From positions 73,000-136,999 of the forward strand of contig CAVPXP010000013.1 of NCBI GenBank assembly GCA_963709645.1: a stretch of 64,000 bases of DNA, read 5' to 3'. Of the stretch, positions 40,171-49,097 are shown in pieces. The notes under the pieces were generated by a model. It made no database searches, had not been told where the DNA came from, and saw nothing but the letters and a program-made list of their open reading frames with translations. The position numbers and the translations under genes are program-made. Positions within the stretch are counted from its first letter, which is position 1; the number at the start of each line of letters is the position of its first letter. Source of the stretch: DYRB01 sp963709645 (GTDB lineage: Bacteria; Pseudomonadota; Gammaproteobacteria; Chromatiales; Chromatiaceae).

Positions 40171-41112
40171 ATGCAGCTTTTCAAGACCGCCCCCGCCCAT
40201 ACCGCCCTGGACGCCGTACTGGACGCAGCCGACCAAGTGATCCTGGGCAAGGGGCACGAGATCCGTCTGGCCGTTTGCTGCCTCCTGGCTGGGGGGCACC
40301 TGCTCATCGAGGACCTCCCCGGCGTCGGCAAGACCACCCTCGCCCAGTTGCTCGCCCGCCTGCTCGGGCTGCAATTCTCCCGCATCCAATTTACCAGCGA
40401 TATGCTGCCGGCGGACATCATCGGGGTCTCGATCTACGAGCGCAGCGCCGAGGCCTTCCGCTTTCACCCCGGGCCCGTCTTCGCCCAGGTGGTCCTGGCC
40501 GATGAGATCAACCGAGCCACGCCAAAGGCCCAGAGCGCCCTGCTCGAGGCCATGGAGGAGCATCAGGTGACCGCAGACGGAGAGACCCGGCCCCTGCCGA
40601 GCCCCTTCTTCGTCATCGCCACCCAGAACCCCCGCCACCAGATCGGGACCTTTCCACTGCCGGAGTCCCAGCTCGACCGATTCCTGATGCGTATCCGCCT
40701 CGGCTATCCGTCGGCTCCGCAGGAAAAGCAGCTGCTCGCCGGGGAGGATCGTCGCGCCCTGCTCGATCGGGTGGTGCCGATGGTGACGCTACAGGCCTTG
40801 ACCGCCCTCCAGGGACAAGTCGCCAGGGTACACCTGTCCCCTGCCATCGTGGACTACTGCCACGCCATCCTGAGCTTCACCCGCAGGTCCGGTCGATTCG
40901 TCTATGGACTCTCGCCGCGGGCGGGACTCGGCCTGCTTCGGGCCGCCCGAGCCTGGGCCCTGTTGGCCGGACGTGACTATGTTCTGCCGGAGGACGTTCA
41001 GGCGGTTGTGCCGGCCTGCGTACCCCACCGGCTCGCCGACGGCGGCGACGGGGCCACGGACGTGCACGAGGACATCGCCGAATACATCCTCGCCGGGGTC
41101 CCAGTCCCCTGA
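40171..41112 (+). CDS. MoxR-family AAA+ ATPase
   Basis: A 313-aa AAA+ chaperone-like ATPase. Walker A is LPGVGKTTL, Walker B VVLADEINRATPKAQSALLE, sensor 1 FVIATQNPR, and FPLPESQLDRF is the arginine-finger region. The C-terminal lid domain is present. The ATG at 40171 with a GGGGAGA site was chosen over the longer frame. It is the first gene of a moxR-DUF58-tgpA operon in which MoxR is thought to activate partner proteins; the vWA genes found in larger MoxR clusters are absent. Confidence 0.93.
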   Translation: MQLFKTAPAHTALDAVLDAADQVILGKGHEIRLAVCCLLAGGHLLIEDLPGVGKTTLAQLLARLLGLQFSRIQFTSDMLPADIIGVSIYERSAEAFRFHPGPVFAQVVLADEINRATPKAQSALLEAMEEHQVTADGETRPLPSPFFVIATQNPRHQIGTFPLPESQLDRFLMRIRLGYPSAPQEKQLLAGEDRRALLDRVVPMVTLQALTALQGQVARVHLSPAIVDYCHAILSFTRRSGRFVYGLSPRAGLGLLRAARAWALLAGRDYVLPEDVQAVVPACVPHRLADGGDGATDVHEDIAEYILAGVPVP

Positions 41113-41119
41113 CGCCGTA

Positions 41120-42091
41120 ATGGGCTCCGCTGGTGTGCAGTCCGTCGCTCGGCGGCGTTTCGACGCCTGGCTACGCCGCGCGCCCTGCGACGGACAAGGG
41201 GTGGCCCGCATCGCCGCCCGGCAGATCTACATCCTGCCCACCGGCATGGGGGTCGCCCTCGGCCTGGTGCTGACCCTGATGCTGCTGGGCTCGCTCAACT
41301 ACCAGAACAATCTGGGCCTGCTGTTCACCTTTCTGTTCGCTTCCGTGGCCCTGGTGGCCATGCACCACACCTGGTTCGCCCTCCTCGGACTGAATGTCCA
41401 CGCCCGCGGGGGGGCGGCGGTCTTCGCCGGACAACGGGCGAGTTTTGCGGTGGACCTGCGCAACGACCACCGCGGGCCCCGCGGCGACCTGGTGGTGCGC
41501 GCCGGGGGCGAGGATCACCCGCCCGTCTTTATCCCGGGCCGGGACCTGGCGCGAGTCCAGGTCGGCCTTCCCACATCGAGGCGGGGATGGCTCAGCCTGC
41601 CGGAGGTGCGCATCCACACGCGCTATCCGCTAGGACTCTTCCGGGCTTGGTGTTACGCGCGCACCGATGCCCGCGTCCTCGTCTATCCCAGCCCCGCCGC
41701 GCGGGCGCCAGAGCTGCCGCTGGCCCCGGCGCGCCGTCTGGGGCCGGAGGGCGGGCTGGGCGAGGGGGCTGGGGACTTCGTCGGGTCGCGCCCCTACCGC
41801 CCAGGGGACCCGCCCCGCCACTTGGACTGGAAGGCGCTGGCCCGGGGCCGCGGGCTGGTACTCAAGCAGTTCGGCGGGGACCAGGCGGTCGAGGTCTGGC
41901 TCGACCTGCGCCGCATCGAGGGCGGCGGCCTGGAGACGCGGCTCGAGCAGCTCTGTCGTCAGGTCCTGGACGCGGCGGAACAGGGACTGGCCTTTGGGCT
42001 GCGTCTGCCCGGCATGGAGGTCCCGCTTGGCGAGAGCGAGGGCCACAAGCACCGCTGCTTGGCCGCGCTGGCGACCTTCGGCCGTGGCTAA
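41120..42091 (+). CDS. DUF58-domain membrane protein
   Basis: A 323-aa protein with two adjacent hydrophobic helices at about residues 40-85 and a soluble DUF58 domain. The diagnostic motif GDFVGSRPYRPGDPPRHLDWKA in outline lies near residue 218-240, with YPLGLFRAW before it. It is 7 bp after moxR and followed by the transglutaminase gene. Function is unknown; DUF58 proteins are consistent partners of MoxR ATPases. Its C-terminal vWA-like half is short. Confidence 0.9.
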   Translation: MGSAGVQSVARRRFDAWLRRAPCDGQGVARIAARQIYILPTGMGVALGLVLTLMLLGSLNYQNNLGLLFTFLFASVALVAMHHTWFALLGLNVHARGGAAVFAGQRASFAVDLRNDHRGPRGDLVVRAGGEDHPPVFIPGRDLARVQVGLPTSRRGWLSLPEVRIHTRYPLGLFRAWCYARTDARVLVYPSPAARAPELPLAPARRLGPEGGLGEGAGDFVGSRPYRPGDPPRHLDWKALARGRGLVLKQFGGDQAVEVWLDLRRIEGGGLETRLEQLCRQVLDAAEQGLAFGLRLPGMEVPLGESEGHKHRCLAALATFGRG

Positions 42092-42104
42092 GCGCTCTGC
42101 GCCA

Positions 42105-44063
42105 ATGGGCCATCTGGGGGGTCCGCGGATCGCCGCCGCCACCTTGCTCGTGGGGGCCGCCTATCTGCCCCTGGTCGGTCAGCTCTCCCCCCAGGTCAGC
42201 GCCTTTGTCGGTGTGATCCTGATTCTACGCCTCGCGGCCCTGCGCTGGCCGGCGCTGACGCCCAGCCGCTGGTTGCTGCTGCCGCTGACCCTGGCTGGCA
42301 TCGGTACCGCGTTCGATGCCTACTTCAGCTTCGCCGGCCGTGACGCCGGCACCGCCCTGTTGGCCGTCATGCTGGCCCTCAAGACCTTGGAGCTGCGCAC
42401 CCTGCGGGACCTGCGCGCCCTCGCGGTCCTGTTCGGTTTCCTGCTGGTCAGCCACTTCCTGTTCGACCAATCGGCTGGGCTGGCGCTGTACCTGGGCGCT
42501 TTGCTCGTCGCGGACATCGGCATCATGGCCGACCTCACTGCCCGGCCCGCCAGCCGCCCGCTGTACAGCGCCCTGCGTCTCGCCGCGACTCTGACTCTGC
42601 AGGCGCTGCCGCTGGCCCTGGTCTTCTTTTTACTCTTCCCGCGCCTGAGCGCCCCGCTCTGGAACCTCGGCAACCAGCAGCAAAGCAGCGTCACCGGCAT
42701 GAGCGACACCATGGAGCCGGGGTCCGTGGCCGAGTTGGTTGTCTCGGGAGAGCCGGCCTTTCGCGCCCGCTTCGATGGCTCGGCCCCGCCCCAGGACCGG
42801 CTCTACTGGCGCGGGCTGGTCCTGTGGAGCTACGACGGCCGCCGGTGGACGCAGGCACCCCCTGAGGCCATGCCCGAGGCAGGCCCCAAGTTGACGGAGG
42901 CGGGTAGCCAGATCGGTTATGAGGTGGTCCTGGAACAGACCAATCAGCGGTGGCTCTACGCCCTGGACATGCCGCTGTCCGCCCCGGGGACCGCGACCCT
43001 GGACAGCGACTTCCAGATCACCGCAGCGCAGCGCGTGACCAAGGCGACGCGCTATCGGATGGTCTCCGCCACGACCTACAACACCGGCCCCCTCGACTTG
43101 GACCAAGAGGCGGCCGGCCTGCAGATCCCGGGCAACGTCACATCACGGATGCGCGACCTCGTCGCCGGCTGGCAGGCAGGCGGCGGCCCGCGGCAGGTGA
43201 TCGACCGGGCCTTGGCTCACATCAGGGGCACGGAGTTCTACTACACCCTGCTGCCCCCGCCCCTGGGAGACAACCCGACAGACCAGTTTCTCTTCGAGAC
43301 CCGGCGGGGCTACTGCGAGCACTATGCCAGCGCCTTCGCCGTGCTGATGCGCATCGCCGGTATCCCGGCCCGCATCGTCCTCGGCTATCAGGGGGCTGAA
43401 CTTGCCCCCTGGGGCAACTGGTATCTGGTCACCCAGGCCGAGGCCCATGCTTGGGTGGAGGTCTGGCTCCAGGGGCAGGGCTGGGTGCGGGTCGATCCCA
43501 CCGCCGCCATCGCGCCCCAGCGGGTTGAGCGCGGCGGCATTCTCGACCGCCTGAGCGCCGGGACCCCGCTGCGCTTCCAGCTCGATGAGACTGGAGTCCT
43601 GGTTCGCGCCGTGCACGGGATGCGGCTGCTCGCCGCCGCGGCCGGGGTTGCCTGGCAGGACTGGGTGTTGGACTTCTCCCTGGCTCGGCAGGAGCGGATG
43701 CTCGCGGCCGTCGGACTCGCCCACCTGCGGCAGTACGGCCTCGCCCTGGCGATGGTAGTGGTGGCCATGGTCGTCCTCGGTCTGTTGACCTTGGCTCTGG
43801 TGCGGGGCGCAGACCGGCTCGATCCCATTGATCGGCTTTACCGGGCCTTTTGCGACCGGTTCGCGCGCATCGGCCTGCCGCGTGAAGTCAGCGAGGGCCC
43901 GGTCGACTATGCGCGCCGGGTTGCCGCGGCCCGGCCGGACCTGGCGGAGGGCATCGAAGCCTTCATGGCCCACTACCTCCCCGCCCGCTACCGAGACGCC
44001 AGCACGAGCGACCTCAAGGCCCTCAAGGCAGGGCTAGGACGGCTGCGCCCGCGGCGGCGATGA
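42105..44063 (+). CDS. TgpA-like membrane transglutaminase (DUF3488/DUF4129)
   Basis: A 652-aa protein with six or so N-terminal transmembrane helices (about 1-190), a periplasmic DUF3488 and transglutaminase-like core, one more helix (about 530-560) and a DUF4129 cytoplasmic tail. The papain-like triad is visible: Cys in RRGYCEHYASAF, His in AEAHAWVEVW and Asp in VRVDPTAA. The architecture equals Pseudomonas TgpA. A GTG at 42084 overlapping the previous stop is an alternative start. It is the third gene of the moxR operon. Confidence 0.92.
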   Translation: MGHLGGPRIAAATLLVGAAYLPLVGQLSPQVSAFVGVILILRLAALRWPALTPSRWLLLPLTLAGIGTAFDAYFSFAGRDAGTALLAVMLALKTLELRTLRDLRALAVLFGFLLVSHFLFDQSAGLALYLGALLVADIGIMADLTARPASRPLYSALRLAATLTLQALPLALVFFLLFPRLSAPLWNLGNQQQSSVTGMSDTMEPGSVAELVVSGEPAFRARFDGSAPPQDRLYWRGLVLWSYDGRRWTQAPPEAMPEAGPKLTEAGSQIGYEVVLEQTNQRWLYALDMPLSAPGTATLDSDFQITAAQRVTKATRYRMVSATTYNTGPLDLDQEAAGLQIPGNVTSRMRDLVAGWQAGGGPRQVIDRALAHIRGTEFYYTLLPPPLGDNPTDQFLFETRRGYCEHYASAFAVLMRIAGIPARIVLGYQGAELAPWGNWYLVTQAEAHAWVEVWLQGQGWVRVDPTAAIAPQRVERGGILDRLSAGTPLRFQLDETGVLVRAVHGMRLLAAAAGVAWQDWVLDFSLARQERMLAAVGLAHLRQYGLALAMVVVAMVVLGLLTLALVRGADRLDPIDRLYRAFCDRFARIGLPREVSEGPVDYARRVAAARPDLAEGIEAFMAHYLPARYRDASTSDLKALKAGLGRLRPRRR

Positions 44064-44246
44064 GGGGCCTGGCCGCTGCGCCTCGCGGCACGGCAGGGGA
44101 TTGCCCTGCAGTCGCGCATGCAGGCGCTACTTGTCGGTGTCAGGTCTGGTAAGCTGCCGACGCCTGCCCGGCGGTCGCCGACTGCCGGGACGATGCGATA
44201 AACCTAAATAGACCGACCAGAAGACACATGGTCGAGGGAGAAAGAC

Positions 44247-44666
44247 ATGATGACCGGTAAGACGACCATGCGGCGCTCGGCGACGCTGATCCTGGGGCTC
44301 ACCTTGGTCACCGGCGGGGGCAGCGCCTTCGCGGTCAACTTTGGAGACATGATGAACCCATCCAAATGGATGGGGGGCAACAAGGACCGTGACCGTGACT
44401 ACGATGATGGACGCTGGGGCGGTCCCGGGTATGGCTATGGCGGTCCCGGGTATGGCTATGGCGGTCCCGGGTACGGCTACGGTGGTCCCGGGTATGGCTA
44501 TGGTGGCCCCGGGTACGGCTACGGTGGTCCCGGGTATGGCTACGGTGGCCCCGGGTACGGCTACGGTGGTCCCGGGTACGGCTACGGTGGCCCCGGGTAC
44601 GGCTACGGTGGGTCGGGGTCTGGCGCACCCGTGGAGCGGGGGCAGGATACGCGGCGGCCTGAGTAG
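44247..44666 (+). CDS. Exported Gly/Tyr/Pro repeat protein (sulfur-globule-protein-like)
   Basis: A 139-aa protein with an N-terminal signal peptide (cleavage near GSAFA, residue 29), a short NFGDMMNPSKWMGG segment, an acidic Asp/Arg patch and nine perfect copies of the heptapeptide GGPGYGY, then a short charged tail. GGGAG-like sequence precedes the ATG. Low-complexity glycine-aromatic composition with a signal peptide and an MNPSKWMGG-type segment is reminiscent of sulfur globule envelope proteins (Sgp) of purple sulfur bacteria. That assignment is inference. It could instead be another structural or surface protein. Confidence 0.75.
   Translation: MMTGKTTMRRSATLILGLTLVTGGGSAFAVNFGDMMNPSKWMGGNKDRDRDYDDGRWGGPGYGYGGPGYGYGGPGYGYGGPGYGYGGPGYGYGGPGYGYGGPGYGYGGPGYGYGGPGYGYGGSGSGAPVERGQDTRRPE
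44418..44606 (+). repeat. Nine tandem 21-bp repeats encoding GGPGYGY
   Basis: The unit is GGYGGYCCCGGGTAYGGCTA plus Y, repeated nine times without interruption. The only differences are third-position T/C changes, so the protein repeat is perfect while the DNA has drifted. Such arrays change length by slippage or recombination. Confidence 0.9.
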
Positions 44667-45464
44667 GCGTTCAGACGAGCGGGCTAGGTGCAGAACAAGA
44701 GGGCGGCACCCGACAGGGCGTGTAGGCTCTGGACCTGGGCACCTGGATGCCTTGATATTCACGGATCGGGCGCGTTTCACCCTAGCTGAGGCGCTCTGAG
44801 CCCGGCCGACGCAGCCCGGGCGTTTCGGTCTCCTGGTCGGGGCCATCGACAAGGAAGTCTACCCAAGATCGAGGCCCCGATGCAGGAGCGGGTGCTCCCG
44901 GGCGGGGTACTCGCAATTGGTCAACTGGCACTGTGGGGCAAGGGTTTGTCGACCCCACACAGGCCGCCGAGACCACCGAGGGGGAACGCCGCTTTTTTGG
45001 TGAGCAACGTCGGAAGCCGAATATGCTTCGGTCAGCCCGCCGGGACGGCTCGATGTCGGTCAAAAGGATCGGCTGATCGTCGCCTTTCCGCACCCGCGAT
45101 CGCCTCGGCGAGGCCGTCTGTTTACGAATTCCGCCCGACGACCGCCGCATGTACTGCGATGAATACTGCCCGCCGCATGGTATCCCCCTAGGGAGATGCT
45201 GAGTAAAGCCATCCCCGGCTGAATCAGCATCTCCCTAAGCTTTCACTCAGGCGACGGGCCGGTATTCGAACCTGGGCCCTTCACCCGCTGGTTCCCCACC
45301 CCGGTAGCGCGAAAAGGCGGTCAAGCGTTCCCCGATTGTTGCTTCGCCGCGGCGTCAGCCCCCACCGCGGTGAGAGATGCGAGGCTGGGCGCGGGCGGCT
45401 CTACATCGCCCCGCAAAGATGGCGCATCTACACTTTCGAAATCCCGAAAACCCGGAGACCTCGC
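44667..45464. other. Intergenic region with short MITE derivative
   Basis: A 798-bp stretch without a supported gene. Open frames on both strands are Arg/Ser/Pro-rich and look like translations of GC-rich non-coding DNA. It contains MITE copy C (45186-45239). The last 25 bp carry GGAG upstream of the SRPBCC gene start. Confidence 0.5.
45186..45239 (+). mobile_element. MITE-like repeat, copy C (54-bp internal-deletion derivative)
   Basis: The left tip CCCTAGGGAGATGCTGAGTA and AAGCCATCCCCGGCT match copy A; then the element jumps directly to the right tip GAATCAGCATCTCCCTAAG. The two ends form a near-perfect inverted repeat around GGGAGATGCTGA and TCAGCATCTCCC. It looks like an internally deleted form of the 160-bp element. 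Confidence 0.7.
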
Positions 45465-46463
45465 ATGCCCTACATGCTTGCCATCCCCGCCGCTGCCCTG
45501 GCCGCTGGTGCCGTCTATCTGAGTCGGCTACCCAAGGACTACAGCGTGCGCCGCAGCTTGATCATCAAGGCCGAGCGCCGGACGGTGTTCGACAAGGTGC
45601 GCGACACCCCGAGCTGGCAGGAATGGAGCCCCTGGCTGCTGCACGAGCCAGATGCCAAGCTGGCGTTCAGCGCCGATGCCGACCAACCCGGCGGCGGCTA
45701 CTCCTGGGACGGCCAGTACATCGGCGCCGGGACACTCACCCACGACCGCTTCGAGGGCCAGGAGCGGATCGACCAGACCCTGGAGTTCCGACGCCCGTTC
45801 AAATCCCGCGCGGCGGTATGGTGGGAGTTCGCCGACGCCGAGGGCGGCACCGAGGTCACCTGGAACATGCGGGGCAGCATGCCCTTTCTGTTACGCCCGA
45901 TGATTCCGACGATGCGGGAGATGATCGCCAAGGACTACGACCTGGGTCTGGCCCTGCTGCGCGGCCGCCTCGACCCCGATGCCGAGCGCCCTCTAATTGC
46001 CTTCGAGGGAAACACCGACCTGGAGCCCGTCAGCGCCCTGACCATTCCGTTCAGCGGCGGCATGGAGGCCATGGTGCAGGCCATGGAGCAGGGCCTCCCC
46101 AAGCTCGCCGCCTATCTGGACGAGCAGGGCAGTGCCCCCACCGCAGCGCCTTTCAGCGCCTATCACAAGGTGGGCATCAAGCACAAAAGGTTCGACTGCG
46201 ACATCGCCGTCCCGGCCGCAATGGAGGTCGACCCCGGCAGTTTCAGCCGCAAGACCTTTGCCGGCGGCAAACACTTCAAGGTCACCCTCACAGGCAGTTA
46301 TGACTTTCTGGAGCTCGCTTGGTACGCCGCGGTTGGCCACGCACGCATGCGTAAGCTCAAGGTCGACAAGCGCCGCCCCATGCTGGAGGTCTATGAGAAC
46401 GACCCGACCAAGGCCGCCGGCAGCAACGCGCTGCGCACGGCGCTGTATCTGCCGCTACGCTGA
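45465..46463 (+). CDS. SRPBCC (polyketide cyclase-like) plus GyrI-like effector-binding protein
   Basis: A 332-aa protein. A single N-terminal hydrophobic helix (about residues 1-20) anchors or exports it. Residues about 25-165 are an SRPBCC/START-like fold (VRRSLIIKAERRTVFDKVRD, WSPWLLHEP), and about 180-332 a GyrI-like/AraC effector-binding domain (AGGKHFKVTLTGSYDFLELA). This two-domain type is common in proteobacteria with no established substrate; small hydrophobic ligand binding is expected. GGAG 7 bp upstream supports the ATG at 45465. Confidence 0.85.
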   Translation: MPYMLAIPAAALAAGAVYLSRLPKDYSVRRSLIIKAERRTVFDKVRDTPSWQEWSPWLLHEPDAKLAFSADADQPGGGYSWDGQYIGAGTLTHDRFEGQERIDQTLEFRRPFKSRAAVWWEFADAEGGTEVTWNMRGSMPFLLRPMIPTMREMIAKDYDLGLALLRGRLDPDAERPLIAFEGNTDLEPVSALTIPFSGGMEAMVQAMEQGLPKLAAYLDEQGSAPTAAPFSAYHKVGIKHKRFDCDIAVPAAMEVDPGSFSRKTFAGGKHFKVTLTGSYDFLELAWYAAVGHARMRKLKVDKRRPMLEVYENDPTKAAGSNALRTALYLPLR

Positions 46464-46916
46464 GCGACTGCACTCCGCCCCCCGTGCGAGAGCATCGACT
46501 GCGCCGGGGGACTGGCTTAAGGTGGCCCCCTTTGTCAAGACAGTCCCCATTGAAAACTAAGGTTTGAAACCTGCTGTAGTTGCGCCGCAGGCGCTCGAAC
46601 CCGTCCTGCTCACTCCAGCGTCCAGGGTGATCGCCCGTGATCTCGAAATCATCTGCCATGCCCCTGTTCCTGGGACGCGCCAGCAGCCGTATACCCTCTT
46701 CTGTAAACACCCTCTTAGGCGATGCTTGCCAGGTGGCGACCAACGCAGTGCCCTCGGATGTTGGGGGTCGCTTTCGCAGCTGCCGCGCTGCCCCCGACGA
46801 GGGTCCGGCCCGGTCTGGCAGGCGGTGCCACCTTATCCCATAATTCTTGTGGTGTTGTCGCTCCTGCGACCTTGTCCCGCAACTGCCCGGCAATCTCTCC
46901 CGCCATCGGAGCACCC
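46464..46916. other. Intergenic region, possible gene remnant
   Basis: A 453-bp gap. On the minus strand near 46560-46660 a frame reads MADDFEITGDHPGRWSEQDG and continues FERLRRNYSRF, which is protein-like, but it is not resolved into a gene. Nothing else is seen apart from the GGAG site of the next gene. Confidence 0.35.
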
Positions 46917-48773
46917 ATGATCGACCTTTCCAGAGTCAAGACCGGCTTCGACGTCGAGATACTCCTCGGCGCCGGCTACTTCCAGAATGCCCTGCTCGCC
47001 CTCAGAGAAGCGGGGGAGATGCCCGCAACCGTCGAGGTCGGTGGCCACGCCGTCACCCTGGGTGCGCCCCAGGATCTCCGCATCCTTTTCGAGAGCGTGC
47101 CGGTGCCGCAGGGTGAGGGTCTCCAGGACCTTCCGACCGCCGTGGATTTCTCCTTCGTGCTCCCGCTTTCCAGCGCGTTGGGTGAGATCAATGCCACCCT
47201 CTTCGCCTGCCTGGACCTGGGGCGGAAAACCAATTCCGTCACTGGGCTTGTGGACACGGTCCGAATGCTGACGCGCTACGTCACCATGGACCCCGAGACA
47301 CGCGCTCTGCTGGAGATGCTCCGGGTCGATATCCAGCAGGTCGAGACACAACTTCGGGCGATCTTCGACCGCGATATCTCGGAGCAACTGATCCCCGGCA
47401 AGCTTACCCAGATGGAGATCCACAAGCTGCCGCCGGACGGCGAGGCGCCCGCCTGCTATGGGGTCTACGTCAACCTCGACCTCAAGGTAGGGGAACTGAC
47501 CCAGCGCGTACCGGCTTCCGATGCAGATCGCTTCCTCGGTCTGGCCGACGCCGATGGGATGAAGACGGTGGTAGCCCCACCGGAGCCGGACGAGGCCCCG
47601 ATTGCCCGCGGCGATACAGCGCTGCGCTGCAATTTCCTGCCCGCGGACATGGATCTGGCCTTCGCCGCTCCGGAGGAACTCTATGGGCGGCTCGCCCGGA
47701 ACTTCCTCCACCGCGAAGCCCGACAGCGCGCGGATGGGACCTGGTATCGCCCCTTGACGACCTCCGGTAACCGGGAGGCCACCATCATCGGTTACCACAA
47801 GGGGATGCGGATCCGAGCCCACGACGGCAAACTGCGGGTCACTTCCGATACCCACGTCGCCGAGGCCGACGTGGATGTGGAGACCAATATCGACTTCAGC
47901 CCGTCGCTGGCCGCGGATGGGCGGCTCACTTGGGATCTGAAGGTCCATGAGCCAGAGGCGGACACCTCATTTTGGGACCTCCTGGTCGGCATCTTCACCT
48001 TCGGGCTCGGGCTACTGCTCGTCCCGCTTACCGGGGGGGCATCCCTCCTGCTGTCGGGGCAGCTCTTCGGCCTCGGCATGGGCGTCATCCGGTCTATCAA
48101 GGAACGCTACGAGGGGCAGGGACAGGAGGACCTTCAGCACCAGATGGAGCGCGACAAGGACGGTCTGCTGTCCTTCATGGCCGTGATCCCCGACGGGGTT
48201 ACTCTGTCGCGCCGACGGGTCGATCCGTTCTTTCACCGACACTACATGGTGGTCACCCACTTCACCGAGGTGCGCATCACCGGGTCCGGAATCGCCATGG
48301 GGGGGCGCGCGGGCGTCGGCAGCGAGGATCGCGCCATCGAACAAGTCTCCCTGGTGGGGCGGCAGCGCGCTGAAGAACCGCTGGGCGAGTTGCAGCACCT
48401 CCACTGGCGGGTCCCCAACCAGGCACAGGTCATGGATCCCGCCCGTTTCTTAGCCCCCGACCCCGAGCAGCCGGATGTCTTTGCCCTAACGGCCGAGGAC
48501 GCCCTGGAGCGCGTCAAGGTCAACCAGCTTCGTCGTCAGGAGATTCTGGCCCCCACCGCCGTGCGGCTGCGCAGCGGGCGCATCACCGAGATCCGCTTCG
48601 ATACCGGGGTCGGCCTGACCCCCGACGAGGCCGGGCACCTGTATCAGGGCCTCATCCTGACGGTTCCGGGGCGCTACCGGTTTGTGCGCATTGGCCATAC
48701 CGACCACTACTACTTGCGGTCACGCCCAGACGGTAACGAAAAGAACAACCTGTCCCAATTGCCCCGCTATTGA
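46917..48773 (+). CDS. Unrecognised 618-aa protein with central hydrophobic segment
   Basis: A large intact gene; the ATG at 46917 has GGAG 7 bp upstream. The N-terminus (DLSRVKTGFDVEILLGAGYF) has no signal peptide. Residues about 20-330 are predicted mostly beta, with alternating hydrophobic positions and many VEVGG/VDVETNIDF strands. Residues about 345-390 hold a strongly hydrophobic segment (LLVGIFTFGLGLLLVPLTGG) followed by a Gly-rich second helix. The C-terminal 200 residues are again beta-rich. This beta-helical hairpin-beta layout would suit a pore-forming or lipid-binding (TULIP-like) protein, but I do not recognise a family. It is flanked by gene-poor sequence with MITE fragments. 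Confidence 0.7.
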   Translation: MIDLSRVKTGFDVEILLGAGYFQNALLALREAGEMPATVEVGGHAVTLGAPQDLRILFESVPVPQGEGLQDLPTAVDFSFVLPLSSALGEINATLFACLDLGRKTNSVTGLVDTVRMLTRYVTMDPETRALLEMLRVDIQQVETQLRAIFDRDISEQLIPGKLTQMEIHKLPPDGEAPACYGVYVNLDLKVGELTQRVPASDADRFLGLADADGMKTVVAPPEPDEAPIARGDTALRCNFLPADMDLAFAAPEELYGRLARNFLHREARQRADGTWYRPLTTSGNREATIIGYHKGMRIRAHDGKLRVTSDTHVAEADVDVETNIDFSPSLAADGRLTWDLKVHEPEADTSFWDLLVGIFTFGLGLLLVPLTGGASLLLSGQLFGLGMGVIRSIKERYEGQGQEDLQHQMERDKDGLLSFMAVIPDGVTLSRRRVDPFFHRHYMVVTHFTEVRITGSGIAMGGRAGVGSEDRAIEQVSLVGRQRAEEPLGELQHLHWRVPNQAQVMDPARFLAPDPEQPDVFALTAEDALERVKVNQLRRQEILAPTAVRLRSGRITEIRFDTGVGLTPDEAGHLYQGLILTVPGRYRFVRIGHTDHYYLRSRPDGNEKNNLSQLPRY

Positions 48774-49097
48774 CCGGATCCGCGCGCCATGCTCATAGCC
48801 GGGAGGCGGGTCCAGATTCGATGCATTGAAGCTGGACGCGGCTCTAGCCAACCTCGATTTGCCCGCCATTTCCTACGGCGCTAACCCGTTGAAAATGGGG
48901 CGCTCCGCGAGTCGCAACTCGGGGAGCGCGAGCTAATTCAAGCCAGGGATGGCTTTTGATCAGCATCTCTTTAAGTGCGAAGAGGCGCGTCAAATTCCAT
49001 CCAAATTGCCAGCCCAGGGCCCGAAGGGCGACAATCCGGGCGGCTCGGTCTCTGCAAGACCTACTGGAGACCCAATGATGCTCGGCCCCCTCGCGCG
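48774..49097. other. Intergenic region with partial MITE, upstream of hsdM
   Basis: A 324-bp stretch. The middle (48868-48975) is MITE copy D; the remainder has no gene. No promoter could be assigned for hsdM. Confidence 0.5.
48868..48975 (-). mobile_element. MITE-like repeat, copy D (one end missing)
   Basis: It shares with copy B the segment GCCCGCCATTTCC, GGCGCTAA, CCGTTGAAAATGG, GGGGAGCGCGAGCT and AATTCAAGCCAGGGATGGCT, and ends CAGCATCTCTTTAAG. The opposite terminal repeat is absent, so it is a truncated copy adjoining the restriction locus. Confidence 0.7.

Noticed and set aside
38323..40638. 771-codon minus-strand frame overlapping mnmG
   Set aside because: Out-of-frame Arg/Gly/Pro-rich translation of mnmG and antisense moxR.
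44418..44606. Tandem repeats considered as a CRISPR-like array
   Set aside because: Units are contiguous 21-mers without spacers and encode a perfect peptide repeat.
44335..44628. Minus-strand frame with repeated SRTRGHR units
   Set aside because: It is the antisense of the GGPGYGY repeat gene; the plus strand has the signal peptide, ribosome binding site and synonymous variation.
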